Source of the DNA: Apostichopus japonicus
Lineage: Eukaryota > Echinodermata > Holothuroidea > Aspidochirotida > Stichopodidae
Assembly (NCBI RefSeq): GCF_037975245.1
Contig: NC_092580.1
Span: 10,879,501 to 10,943,500, forward strand
Length of the DNA stretch: 64,000 bases
Direction of reading: 5' to 3'
Part shown: positions 1-14,281 of the stretch, one piece after another
Numbering within the stretch: the first letter of the stretch is position 1
How the letters are laid out: every line of letters starts with the position of its first letter
Made by a program: the position numbers and the translations under genes
Notes under the pieces: model-generated
What the model was told of the DNA's origin: nothing
What the model saw: only the letters and a program-made list of their open reading frames with translations
The model's database searches: none

Positions 1-65
1 TGGAATATCTAAATGTCAGAGTCAACCTGACAAGAGAGATGATTTTATTTCTGTTTCATTCTCAG

Positions 66-967
66 ACCAAGAAACCTACACACGAGACCAAACTTGTTTT
101 AATCGATACAATTGGAAAAGGAGCGGTATTCGTAAGTAACCTTCATTAATTATAAAACTAATTCATCCTAATAAATGTGAGCCGGAAGCAATGCTACCAA
201 TAAGCTTGTTTGAAGTGAAACTTAAGTTACGATAAGAACGTGAATTATTTTACAATAAACTGAAGGAAAAAAACAATTAAAGGTTCACTTCATGACAATA
301 CGACAATGGTATTAATCTGTGAGTCTGAAAGAGTTTGAAATAAGTCAGTTAACTTTATTAAAAAAAAATTATAGTTTACTGTGGATAATATTGGTACATT
401 TAACCCCTGAAAAAAAAACATGTTTTGTTTTAATGCAGGGAGTATTGGATATCGCGTTTGGTCCTCAACCGAGTCTGACCCTCGTAAGTAACGGAGCTGA
501 GTGTATCATGATATCCAAGAAATTATATTTAAAGCACATCACAGAAGGGAACATCAAGGCAATTAATGATGAGGTGAGTATAACGTAGAATAATACACAC
601 AACCCCACTCGTATAGACTCTTCTTCCATCCGCTCGTGTCACACAACGCCCCTCCCCCCCCCCACCCCACCCACCCGAGCCCTTCCCGTTCACAAACCCC
701 TCACGTTATTTTGAGGAATATGACGACAACACTACTCCTTCGTAAACCTGATTAAAAATAGTTTGTGTTTTATTTCTATTTTCTCTTTTCGTTTAGATGC
801 GACCGTATCCCAACGACGAAACGTTACAGAAGGATTTGAGCGAAAAGCTAACTTGGGGTGACCATAAATCAAGTACTCTTTCCGAAACTGCTAGAAGGTT
901 CAAGAAATACAGGACAATGGCGGATGATCCCAGATTACCGAGAGCATCTCTCTTACCGAAAATGTGA
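66..967 (+). CDS. CNBD2-like cyclic nucleotide-binding domain protein, C-terminal part (5' end outside window)
   Basis: Three coding exons are visible: 66-131, 439-573 and 797-967 (stop TGA 965-967), each bordered by AG/GT and all in phase 0. They encode the last 123 residues; the rest lies before the window. Exon 439-573 ([16 protein letters not shown]) is the C-terminal half of a cyclic nucleotide-binding fold. It has the same length (135 bp) as exon 16 of the minus-strand paralogue at 4569-4703 and is clearly homologous to it ([16 protein letters not shown]). The last exon shares YPNDETLQ...KLTWGD with the paralogue's FPGQDDLQ...KLEWDD, then has a longer basic tail. The cassette stretch after GAVFG lacks the Arg that binds the cyclic phosphate, so this domain is probably structural. 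In mammals CNBD2 is a cAMP-binding protein needed for sperm formation; the same role here is only inference. AATAAA signals lie at 1390 and 1500. Confidence 0.8.
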
Positions 968-2415
968 CGTATTGTCGTCCTGCTAAGGGTGCTATATATA
1001 CTTCACCTCGCTCACCGTTGCCTCGAAACCAACTGTTTCATTTCTAACCTACAGCGACGAGGGGAGGGGTGGGGGGGGGCTGTCTGAAAAACTTAGACAC
1101 GGGTGGGGGTGCAATGAGGGCCTACAACAAAAACCATACTTCTGATGGAGTTCTACAAAGCAGAGTGGACAATTTTTCACACATGTCACATTTCCTACCG
1201 TAAGACAATCAGTCTCTTTTCAAATTAATATAACATATTCCCTCATATTTCCGTTTTCATTTAATTTTCTTTCAAGTTCGACTCAGTGAAGTACTTATAA
1301 TCACGTTTTGTAATCACGTTTGGAAGTTAGGAAACATGATTGAACATTAATTGGTTCATTTATGTTCATGTAGTATCACGTCAATGGTTAATAAAGAACC
1401 CCCCCTTCTTTTTTAATTCATTTCGCCTCCCCTCAACCCCCCCCCCACCCCCATCAATTTTTGGATAAATATTGTATATTTTTAAAGGAAGATAAGTGCA
1501 ATAAAGTATTATTTATTATTTAAGAAAAGAGTCAATTCTTTTAATTATCTGTATTGTAAAGAATATAAATTCGAAAAAAGGTGCATTGGGTGGCTTATCC
1601 ATTTTGAAGTGGCAGCCCAGCCCAGCAAGGGGAATGGGGTGAGACAATTATACACTGCAGGCCTCGTCATTCTCTGGACACTCAACGTAAAGAGCAGGCT
1701 TGATAAGTAGAAGCCAGTATATATTAATCCACGATAATCACATGCGTAAGGCATCAAATGAGTTCTGATGGATTCCTAACCCGTAAAAATGTACGAAAAC
1801 CAAAATAAAAACCAGAATCCCTTTCGTTTGGTCAAAACCCCGTTGTTCAAACTAGGCCCCACTGACGTAACATATTTTATGATAATGTTCTCTGTAATCT
1901 TCGAATGTCACTTATTCAATATTTTTCAGTTTTGAATATTCAAATCCTATTAATTCAGTATTCAATTAGTTTTGTAAGGCTATTATTAATATTTGTCTCT
2001 AAAAATCATATAAAAGTTAAAAGTATTAAAAAAAACACGAAAAGTATATGAACGAGAAGAAGATAAACACAAGTAATATTAGAAGATTTTTTTTAAATTC
2101 ATGTTAAGATTCTTGGTTAGTCAAATCGTCTATGGTTCACACTACAAAAATTGTTTATTGTCCCTTAATTTTCTATCACTGCAACACGTACACATTTATT
2201 ATGTACAATAATTTACATCATTAAAACATACTTTTGTTTTACTATATATAAAATACAATACATATAATATATTATAAGACAGAACAAGTCAAAACGAATC
2301 TTTGAGTTGAAAACTCTGGACTTCAATGTTCAAATATTAAATCCTTTATTATATCGTTTCGTCACGGTGACGCAGAACTCGTTTTATACTCAATCTAAAA
2401 TTCTAAACTTATATG
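968..2415. other. Intergenic region between two convergent CNBD2-like genes
   Basis: This holds the 3' ends of both genes. AATAAA hexamers at 1390-1395 and 1500-1505 suit the plus-strand gene. Poly(G) near 1069 and poly(C) near 1438 are simple tracts. The AT-rich part at 1850-2400 shows no coding pattern on either strand. Confidence 0.6.
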
Positions 2416-5400
2416 TTAGTAACGAGAGAGGGCTTCGGCTTGCTTAGCTTTGGCTTTCTCGCCCAGTAGTTGGTTCATATGGGTCACTTTAAAGTCGTCC
2501 CATTCTAATTTCGTTTCCAGTCCAACCTGGAGATCATCTTGGCCAGGAAATCTCTGTGCCTGCAAAGAACAGGAACATGGTAATTAACATATAAAGGCTT
2601 ACCGGTACATCGTTGTAGGTGTGTTATACTGCCTCTCCGCACCCCCCCCCCCACCCCGAGCAACAACCTCCCTATTCACCTCACGCACACACATGACTAC
2701 AACAAACAGATCCCCATTGGAAGCAAGACTAACTGCAAAAATGCACGTATTCAGCAGGGCTCAATTTTGCACTGTGGAAGGGTATAGAGGGGGTTAATAT
2801 GTGATATCGTCCAGGGGATGGGTCTAAGGGAACGGGTGGGCCCTCTTCTTTGAGAAGTCATTTGGGGAAATGATGGGTGCTTAGCTGCAAAATTTTACTA
2901 CATTTTACCACTTTGAAACAATGTTGAAGCATTTTTGGCTGTTTAGGCTGTACAGTGCATAACGGCATATTATTTATTTATGTTCTATTAACACTAGCAA
3001 TGTTTTTCCAGGGGCGTATCCAGGGGGGCGCAACAGGCGCGCGCCCCCCCTATTGGCCGTCACCAAAAAAAAAAAAGTTTAGCAAAAAAAAAAAAAAAAA
3101 ATTGATGACGACCTTTATGTGAGATGTCGGTGATCGCTCAACCCCCCCCCCCCCCCCCTCCCGTATGCTTTATTTTTTGTTTGCCAAAAAAAGGTTCTGG
3201 CGAAGTTCGGCGGCATAATAGTTTTAGAAACATAGATGGTAATTGTGTTTTTATTATCACTATAAACACTAAGTGACATGCCAGCCATACTAAATTGTGC
3301 ATTTTGTGTCCATATTTACTGGAAATGTTGCTTATTATTAAGGTCGAAAAATGGATCACATATGGCAATGGGCGGCGATCCTGGGTGGAGGGGGGATATA
3401 TCCCCCCATGAAAATGGGTGGAGGGGATGTAATGCACCATATCCCCCCCCCCCCCACCAAATGCCAGGGATAAGAATATTTTCATGCCTACATTTATGCA
3501 TCTTCGTTAATGTACGGCTCTTTTTTAGCTTCATTTCTCGCCTACCATAAACGCAGTGCGATCTTTTCAAATAAAGCGTCTTTATAAAGCAAAAATAGTT
3601 GACTGTAGGCTTCATTGGCCCTATAACAACAAAATGTATTATTGCGCCCACGGTATTGATATAGTACATATATGCACCCTCATAGTATTCATATAGGCCC
3701 TATAGTAGTCCTACACACGTACATGTTCCCTCGAACAGCTGAGAATCTCATGTAACCAGGGTAATGCTTAATACACGTTTCACCTGGATGCCCTAGCAAT
3801 CGGTACCTAGGAATGTAACTATGTGTAATTGTGTATTGCATGTGTATAGGCCTATAATAGCCTGCATGAGGCCATTTTCTTCATCGAATAATATAACAGA
3901 GCTCTCGAACATTCTAACGTTGCGCCTGAAACAAGATTGACAGGGGCAATTTTCCCAAAATAACACCCGAAATTAAAAAAAAAAGTATTTTGGATCCTGA
4001 TTATGAGATATTTCGGACAAGACATCCCTATTTTAAAGTTAGGTATATGCCGCTTGGAAACCTCGGGAAGTGCCGTTTCCGGCCATCTAGAGGGTTTGTT
4101 AATCCCAAAATCTTCTTGTACGCTTCGCGCCAACTCATGGTGGCGCTACGCTTAGATAGTCAACAAGGTCATATCCCCCCCCCCCCACTCGGAAGTACGG
4201 ATCGCCGCCCATGCATATGACACCATTTTGCATTTCAGCCCTTCTTTGAAAGCAAAAATTGTACACCCCTCCCCTTAGACCCATCCCCCAGGACGGCGAT
4301 CATTCATGCCTGGCGCCCCCCCCCCCTATTGGAAAATCCTGGATACGCCCCTGGTTTTTCCGCCCCTGGTATTTAACATTTTAGTCCTTCGACCCCACCC
4401 ACTCCATCCAAGATATGAATCCTATAATGTTACATGTTATATGTTACGTAAGGTCAACAATATTCGGGGGGAACAATGACACTGTTTTGAGATGTACACC
4501 TGCTCATGCGAGGTAATATGAAAACAGGACAGTTCTTTCTTTTCATATACCGTGTAGGTTTTACTTACGTCTCTTCTCAATCGATTCATGACCTGCGCAT
4601 TGGCATGTTCCAAGTAAAACTTCTTAGAGAGAAGAATACACTCGGCCCCGTTACTAACTACAGTAAAGCTAGGTTGTGAATCAAATACTAGTTCCGCGAG
4701 ACCCTGTCAAAGAACAAAAGATATTAAAAGAAACTGTTAAAATTGTAAACGTGTTGCAGTTTTCATGTAAACTTGACAAACTACCATGGATAATTTCTTT
4801 GTCAAAGAAATAACAGAAAATAATTGTTGTCATCTGAATATATATATCATATTAATCGACAGCTTTACAACCATAATGTTTTCAATAATAATTAGACATG
4901 TTTCTACTTTCCAATTCCATCTGTTACCGACTTATTCGTCGGTAAAGAGAACCACTCGGTTCCCTCTTCACCCCCTCCCCACCCCCACTTTCTTCCCGTG
5001 TCTCTTCCCTTCCCTACCTTCATCTCGACCAACTTAGGTAGAAGAAGTCAGTTAACTTAGTTCACTACCTCAATGCACCGGTACGACGATATTTGATTAC
5101 AAATACAGCGCATATACCGTAAGCAAGTGCATGTTTGATCAAGTATATCAATATGTAGCAATTATTTATGAAAACTCCGCACTATGCACAAGACTATACA
5201 GACTTTACAGTACACTATGCACAAATAAGAACCTAGCGGTACATACAACACATATCCGCCAATAACATTTGACCAATGTATAGTGTTACAAAGCAGAGGC
5301 TGATTGGCTAAAACTCTCTGATTACAACATATAAAATCCCTACTTGCACGTAAAGAAAGCGGGTTCAAATTATCGAGAACGGATAAGTGAACAGTTTTCT

Positions 5401-8400
5401 TTTCATGCTATTGAGGGACAAATGGGAAGAGGGGTGGAGGAGGCTCTAGAGGCAAATTAGACAGAGATAAAGGATGCGTCACTATGTTCCTTTTTATTGT
5501 TATTTTTTTTAAGATTCATTAGTCAACATTTTGATCCCGAATTGGAAGATGACCCTTGCACTCTACCTTACAAATGACTGTGGACTCATAATACTAATTC
5601 TTCTATTATTTGTGACTTACAAAAACAGATCCTCTCGTCAAAGTTCTGATACTGACCCAGATAGGCTCCTTTAAATCCTATGAGATTAAATAAAAAACAA
5701 ATTATGTAAATTGGTTACAGTAAGTCATGAACCAAACAAAACAATGACAGTGATATTATAAAGGAATATTAATTCCAAGAGATACATATAAGAAAGTGAA
5801 ACCATTCAACGTTGAATGAGATTTACAATGGGATAATATAGACATTTTGTTTGAAACTATATAGTGAATACAGCTAGGCCTCATTGACTAATAACACGCA
5901 ATATGAAGTATATTAGGCAGGGCTGCAAGCTTGACCATTGTTATACTGTGAGGGAGGGGGCTAATATGTTTGATCGTCCAGGTGAGACGTGTTAGGGAGG
6001 GGTGTAGTCCCCGTCCATCTGAGATGTTTCGGTTAAATGGAGGGTGGTTACCTGCAAAATGGTGGTATATTTTGAAGCAATGTCGAAGAATTTTCGACAG
6101 TTTAGGTTGTACAGCATATACATGTTATACTGTACATTACGATTGCCTGTTTCTAGGCATCTCTCCCCCCCCCCCCCCCTTCCCCTCTCCCTTCACTCTT
6201 GATCTTATCTTACTAGATTTCCTGGTTAATGTCATATATTTCTGTCGGATTTGTGTACGTGCAGATGCATGGATGTTATATACATTTGTACAAATGCCTG
6301 GATGAAATCTTCCAATTTTCGTCACAATATCTGCAGTCGAGGTATGAATAAAAGTGTTAGTTTAATTGCATTAGTTTCAATACGTAGTTGCCTATGCTTC
6401 AATATATAAGGGAAAAGGAAAGGAAATGAAACAAATCTAAAATTCCTGTCCGATATTCTTGCTACTCAGATCAATTACCTCTTCTTGGTATGCATCGATC
6501 ACAATATCATCCATTATGGTTTTCTTCTTTCCAGTTGGGGCGTTGGGATTACCTTTAGCGGCAGACGCCCTCTCTAGCTCCCAGAATGCATTGCCAGCTG
6601 ATGTAGAAAGATTAAAATGTCTTCAAATAAACATGCAGTGTCAATGATAATGCGTTTAAGAGGAAATGACTTTCGGGTGAAATTATCACCCCGTCCCCGT
6701 TCCCGTCTTTTTAAATATTGTTATAAGATTAATGATCAGAAATCCATACAAAAACAAGACCAGAACTGGAACCGTTAAATATTACAAACAACGATGTGAT
6801 TTTCACTATGATAAAAGTTTACAGTTTTTTAAATTTTAAATTAAATTATCGAAAATTGTACTCGAAAATACTTAAACAACAAAGTTGACACTGACTCGGT
6901 TTATCTTAAACATAATAAATTAGTTAACAGACATTGAGGAACATGAACAAGATGTTAAACTCACCGATGGGATTAACGCTAACTTCACCATCCTCGTCAT
7001 CTTCATCTTCATTCTCGTCTTTGAACGTGAAAAATTCTGGCGTGGGCAGAGACGAGCTTTCCGAAGATTTCCTTTTTCTCACCAAATCTGTCTGTGATGT
7101 GAGGTGAAAGAGTCACAGACAAAAGCGATTACGTCAGATATTCTAATGATACAATGACGCAAGACCATGGACGTAACCATGGTAATACAACGTACACATA
7201 TAATAGGCCTACACATGTTTAACTATCGTGCAAGTTAATCAATGTATAAGACAAAGCATGCGAAGAAAAGAGATGCAACGGAAGTTAACCGGGCACCAAC
7301 AACATTCCCTATATATGCACGTCCACTATGCGCCCACTTAAATGTAGTGGTTGCACTAACCCCACGCACGTGTTATTTGTATGCCTATGCAAACCCCGTA
7401 ATTCCCTATATTTCTATATATATAGCTAAATAACTCTGGGAAATAAATTATATTCACCTAAAACAAACGCGTTCTCCAGATAGCTATCGCGTCTATTGTG
7501 TTCATTCTACGTGTGAAGGAATTTTCGGTTTCTCGTATCCCTGCCTCGCCCCCCCCCCCCTTTCCATCCCCAACCCCAATATCGCACTGTAGAAAAAGTT
7601 CATGTTCACTTATACGCTATTTACACACACACACACACACAATTTGCTTAACATACAAAAGTCGATAGAAAAAGTAAATAGACGCAGAAAAGTTGAATAC
7701 CTTTTCATCACTCGAGTTTGACGTTCGTCGTCTCCCATTCACATCTGCCTTCCCAGAATCCTCTTGGCGTAGATAGCTTCCGTTATTTTCTCCATCGTCG
7801 TCGTTTTCTTCAACGATACCATGTAACTTGTCTATGTTTGCTTCTTTATCTTGAAGGCTTAATTCGTTCATAAATTTTTCAAATTCTTCTCGTTTCTTCC
7901 TTTGCTCAAAATTCTCTATCAATGTTACCGAGTTTCTCTTTTGTGAATTTCTTCTTTTCTTCCGTTTCGACGCAACTTGAACTGGAGAAGCAAAGATTAT
8001 TTCATGATATAAACGTATGTCGCCAGCTATTAACGTTCTTTTACCTTTAACAACTTCAACCTCTTGTTAATATTTATATACTTTTTCATTTTTAAATAGC
8101 GCCGTGTTTTATGTTTTTAATTGATTTATTTGCAGCTGTACTTGTTATTAATTATTTTGTATTTTATTACCAGAATATTTTGAGTGCAAGAGGAAGGATT
8201 ATAAAGTCAACAGGCAAACAATTTGATTCAACATAATTATAAAAGTTAGAATGTTTATAAAATCGTAGAAAAAATGGTGATAGAAATCACACGAGAAGGG
8301 GTTATTTCATCATGAAAGAATACATGCATTTATGTGCAAGGGGGAGCCAAAAGGCATATCTAATATTGCGTTTTAATTGATAACAAATACACAATATTCT

Positions 8401-10834
8401 ATAAAAACATAAGTATACGAGTCGAGTATACTCGACAAGGCGCGATCGTATGTCAAAAAACCTATTGATCGCGGCACATATGACCACAAATGTTGTTTTC
8501 ACGTGAGTTCAAACATTTGGAATACGATCAGCAATAAAGACTCACCACCCCCTCCCCACCCCACCCCACATACAATACGTATTTTTCCCAACGTCAATTG
8601 CCGAAGCACATATACGTCCGCACATTTCACAAGTTTGGCAAGATGATTTTTGTTTTTTACAATGTCAAAAGAAACAGAGATAACTATTCACAAAAACAAA
8701 GGCTTTCCTGAGTTGTTTCGAAAGCGTTTGATTTGTTTATTCCATATTGACAATGAAGTCGAAGCTTATTGTTTACTGGTAAGTTATCAATCGAGGGTTA
8801 AATTCATAAACTACGACAAAATTGATAAATTATAAATTCTTACTAATGTCGCTCTGATCATCATTTTCTTCTTTAACCCGGTGTAGGACTTTCATGACGA
8901 AACAACTACCCTAAGATAAAGAAGAACAAAAAAATCTAATATTAACATTGCCTGGAAGTCATAATTAATTAAAGGTTAAGACTACAAAGAATCGAGGCAA
9001 TTAATATAAGAATAAACTTTTCTATCTAAAATATAAAATAATTTCATATTGTTCCTTACTGTGTATTTTGTATAATTCTTCAAGAAACTGCGATAGTTAA
9101 CGTTTTGAAGTTTCTCGGTTTTGGTTTTAATAGAAAACTGAACTTCGTTTCCAAATGTATACATGTGAACCGTCTATCTAAAGATGGGCCCGACGACAGC
9201 GGGGTGGTAGGAGGGGTTGTGGAGGATGGATATGGAGGGGTTTAAATGGGTGTGGAGGGAGCTGAACTTTGAGAAAGATAAAAGTATTGCTATTTTACCG
9301 ATTTAATGATCACTATCCAATCAGATGCGTTGCTATCTCGAATCAGTACGTCTCCTTTCCTGAAAAAAAATCATAATTGTTCAATTTTGCATTCGTTTAT
9401 AAAAAACAAAATGGTGCATATTCACTCACTAAAGGCTTTTCTGATTGGTTGAAGTCATATGCGATTAAGCAATATTATGGCATCGTTTGCTTTGTATGAT
9501 GTTCCAAAAAATGGACATTTAAAATAATCAATTGAACAATTCAACTGGCAAGTCTCAAAAGTTGGAGATAAGCTCTCGAAATATCAAGTAAGAGGTAAGA
9601 TTTTCGAAATAACAAACTAATTTAAATTATTACCACTGTCCTGTCTGGGTCACCGTAGCTTATAAATGATTCAAATGCGTTTTCCCCCTCTAACGTTCTA
9701 ATCATAAACAGTAAATTTTAAATCATATCCCAGACTCCGCTATACGTGATGAAACTTCTATTTGGATCATCACCACAACTATAGGTGATGCTTGCAAAAT
9801 TGATCAACCTTTCTTTTGGATAGGCTGTATCATTTATATAGATGGTAATGATAGGCAAGATATCGTAATAACTTGTCCGTAATAACTTGCGACGTAATTT
9901 AACCAGCCATTTGCCGGATGGACAGATATAAAAGAACACCCAAATGCCTTATGTCAGTCACTTATGTAGACACTATAAAATATGCTGTGAGGATATATGC
10001 TGGTCTCCGCCGATGCAGATATTTGTGTGGTTAAATTACTTATGACGTCATTCAATTACCCATTTCGAAATGAATTCATAAAAGGAGGAACCCTACCCTT
10101 ATTTTATTTTTTTATTTTTATTATAACACTTATATGGTGCTCATTATTGCACGTAAACATACATTCAATGGCACCTTACAAAAACGCCTTAGAAAATAGA
10201 TGAGTTTTCAATTTACGCTTAAAACAGGTGAAGTCCTCCCAATCCTGTATTGCAATTGGTAATTTATTCCAACTCTTACCGCACCTTCCCCTTCCCTCCC
10301 CCTCCCATTCTAGCGTTGTCCCCGCCCCATTCGTACAACTGCTGAGTCGGGTTGTTGAAGTATTGTTGTTAAACTGCAACGTTTTATTGAGTAGAGGTGC
10401 CTTGGTGCATATATAATCATTAATCTTATATATTAATCTTAACCCCTGTTCAGTCCTATTGAAAAAATCGAGGTTTTGTTTAACCCTTGCCGTTGAAGGG
10501 AAACCTGTATAAATCCCAAGGACAATATGTTCTACAATTGAATGCAAAACCGTGGTACCGTACCAGGCAGGTAGTATTTTAAGAATAGAGCCATTATAAA
10601 CTTGTGTAACACCAATTGAATCCACAATGAACCAGACTCGATGAGTCACTTCAAAACGGGGAATAAATGGAAACTCTAAATTATATTTCCATTGTCTGAA
10701 GATGATTGTGATAGATCCGGCTGACTAAATTTCTTAAAACTACAAAATCGATTACTTATTTCATTATGTAAACGTGTATACATAGGTTTTTTACTATAGG
10801 CTTTATTATAATTAATAGATTCTGTTCAAGGTGT

Positions 10835-10894
<60 letters not shown>

Positions 10895-10903
10895 GTATAT
10901 ATG

Positions 10904-10951
<48 letters not shown>

Positions 10952-13572
10952 ATATCACGGTAGTCATGTAGGCCTAGGTATAAATTCATTAGTGAAGGAA
11001 TATATAGTATACCATATAAAGCCAATGTTTCGACAGGGGCTAATAAAAATTGCATTGAGAGTTTACTCTGATGTAATAACCCAAAGACCAATAGTGGTAA
11101 ATGCTATATTACGCTATCCTTTGAATAATTTATAAGAGATACTCATAAGTAATCCTTGAAACCCTCTAGCTAGTTCTTCAAATATATTAAGTATTTACTC
11201 TGTTGATCAATATATTTTGTAACAAATTACAAAGAAAGCCTAAGCGCTATCTTAATTTTACAGTATTTACATCAGTAAAGGTCGAGTGGCACTTTCCCTA
11301 TAATAGGTTATAATACTATACAGTTGTAATAATGAAGACTCGTGGCATGAACACTCGTGCGTGGCTGAAAATCGAGCTTGTCAGCAATACTAGGCTTACT
11401 CTCGTTAGCATATAATACACGTTACCTTCTGGTCAGGGATATATAGCACCCTGTGACGTCACTACCCGAAGGCAAAAGGGCTCATAATTTACTTGCATTA
11501 AAAACATGACTAAGTAAGATTATGTTCTCGTATACGGCATAACAGTTTGTGGCATAGCTCGAAATTTATGCTGGAAGTTTAAAGGGTTTGGTTATGTGTC
11601 GCTAGGCTTTTAAAAGTTACATATCCTTGTAACAATAAGGAAGAAAACAAATATTCGTATTTTTAAGCTGTTTAGATGTATATTTAAAGCGGAGTGGTTA
11701 CTATACCATTTAAGAATATATGTACTTTCATTTAATTAAACGGAACTCATGCTGTGTGTATATGGTAGCTGCTAACGGCGGTAATCTAGTTATATAACTA
11801 CTGATGACGTCATGTGTTTGTATATGAAAACAAATCTTCACTGACTAACACTGATTCAGACAATAAAGAGATAACTTACTTGAAATAAGAGAAAATGCAC
11901 TTCTTGTGACTTTGTTGTAAAAGATGCATGGGCCATCCTTCCAAGAAAGAAAGACTTCTAAAATTTGAAGGAAAAATAATGTTAACAGATTACAAAAGTC
12001 ATAAATTATATAACAAAATATCCAACTACAAATAGCCTAAATATCACATGTTTTTTTTTTACAATCAACTTTTGTTGTTTTGTGATAGCGTACCCAATAT
12101 TATGTAATTATTTATGTCATTATACACTAAATAATGAAACAACGTAAAGTATGGCAAAATATTATTACATTATATTCAGGTTTTAATATTATGGTTTTTA
12201 TATGAAATTCATCAAGATTTGGATACAATAACAGTTTGCACTCTATTAGCTTTAACTACTATGATAATAAAAAAAATTATTCTAAAAGGAAAACGCTAAT
12301 AATGCCGCGGCATTACAAGCACTGAAACCTAGTATCTGATGGGGTGGGGGATGGGGCGGGTAGTTGGCTCGAGCCCTAACTGGCTTAACTAGGGTGATCA
12401 TTTTCATGTAGGAGAAATTAATGATTTCCTATGTCTGCCGCAAAATTAACAATATTAAAATGAGCCCTTGTTTTAAATTCGATACTCTCCCCGACGTGAA
12501 GGTTAAAAGTATATGGTTGCGGCTTAGTACGTGTCGTGAAGTAACAGCCTTCCATGGCACGCCGAATATATCGTACGTGAATTCCATTCATTAGCCATAT
12601 GACCTCAAAGTGACGTTATAACTGTTCGATTGTTTTTCTTGTTGCCAGAGTAACGTCAATACAACCAATTACTCCAACATTGTTCCTATACATATTTTTC
12701 AGGTACGGGGGGGGGGGGGGGGGGGTACGAGGCTAACCCACACAATTCATCGCGTATATGCTTCACTAACCTCACAAAATCGCTTTGGTTCGGATTCATC
12801 AGAGTCTGTAATCCTCCAGCCATAAAAATACGCGTGTAATCCTATATAGAGAAAACAAAGAAGAAGAATTTTACTGGATCGTGAAAATCCCATTACACGT
12901 TGGAATAACGTTATAGGGTCATCCACTGTAACCACAATATACGCCAACTTCATCTGTATATATTGCACCTCAGAATGCTAACAAGCTGTTTAAGTTTTTC
13001 GAAATTGCAAATTTTCTGATGATTCACTCTATAAACGCTCACAATTTTGTTTTCATCCCTTGGAGTTGTCAATTAATCGACAGAGGATTACTCCATTCAT
13101 ATTTTTGTAATATCAATTAGGATTGGGGGAGGGAAGGATCTATAGTAACAAGAGCTATTTATTTATTTATTTTTGTATTTAATTTTCTGTAGACTCTCCT
13201 CAGAGCCGTTTACACTTAACGAGGAACACATGAAAAATAAACGGCGAGGTCATTTCTGGGTTATAGGTGTAAACTTACCCCTAGAGAAGGAATATACAAT
13301 AAATGCTAAATAGACGTTTTCGATAAACGCAGGAAACCCGTTTCTAAAGCCAGGTTGTGTTTGTAAAGAAAACTTACAATTTTGTATAGTCAGCTTTATG
13401 GCCATACATGCTATGTGCAAATAACTGAAATAAAGTCATAAAAGAACATTTGAAAACAAGTTTAAAGGGTGTGTTGTAAGTAAATCAAGCGCATGCATTC
13501 ATGGCATTTAAGGGTAATTTAGTAGCAAATCAGCTGTGGGACGTGCTAGTCCCTTTAAACCATCCCGCATCG

Positions 13573-13649
<77 letters not shown>

Positions 13650-14201
13650 CATATGCGTCATAAGAAGTAAACTTCTTTAACCTTTTAATCTTACGCTTCA
13701 TGATTTTATGATTAAAATTATAATTGGCAGTTCGTAATGACAATGCAGTCCGTATTGCAACAGACAAATCACGCAGGTAATAAACTTGAACCAAAAAAAG
13801 AGGGGAAAATCCAAAGGAACAGTTATAAAAATGAACTTAATATGTAACGAAATTGCAAACTTAGGTCAAAGGTCATATTGTGAATCCTCGTCTACAGAGT
13901 TTTTGTATTAATAGCGTTAATAGCATTGTATTAATAGCCGCAGTAAATATATCAATCCGCTGACATTTTCTTCATGCTTCGAAACAAAGTGCCGGACATG
14001 CCTCAACAGAAGAAACACATTTTATGATATGTAATTAATCATAGTTTAGCACAAAACAAATGTATACGTAGGAAAATTGGGCAAATGGAGGCAAATTTAG
14101 TCCATTATTGGCTTCTTATGAGCAACGGAGGAAATTGGTTTACTGGTGTCTGAGTAAAAGAGGCTTGTTAACGAGTTACGGAAACTTTGGGTTATCATTG
14201 C

Positions 14202-14281
<80 letters not shown>

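Noticed and set aside
10756-11091. Ile-Tyr repeat proteins at the AT microsatellites (also 13555-13794, 14097-14414, 28366-28755)
   Set aside because: They are translations of (TA)n runs without start context or conserved flanks.
11880-11957. Reading this exon in phase 0 as [13 protein letters not shown]
   Set aside because: The preceding exon at 12771-12841 ends in phase 2, which gives [14 protein letters not shown] and continues correctly into the next exon.
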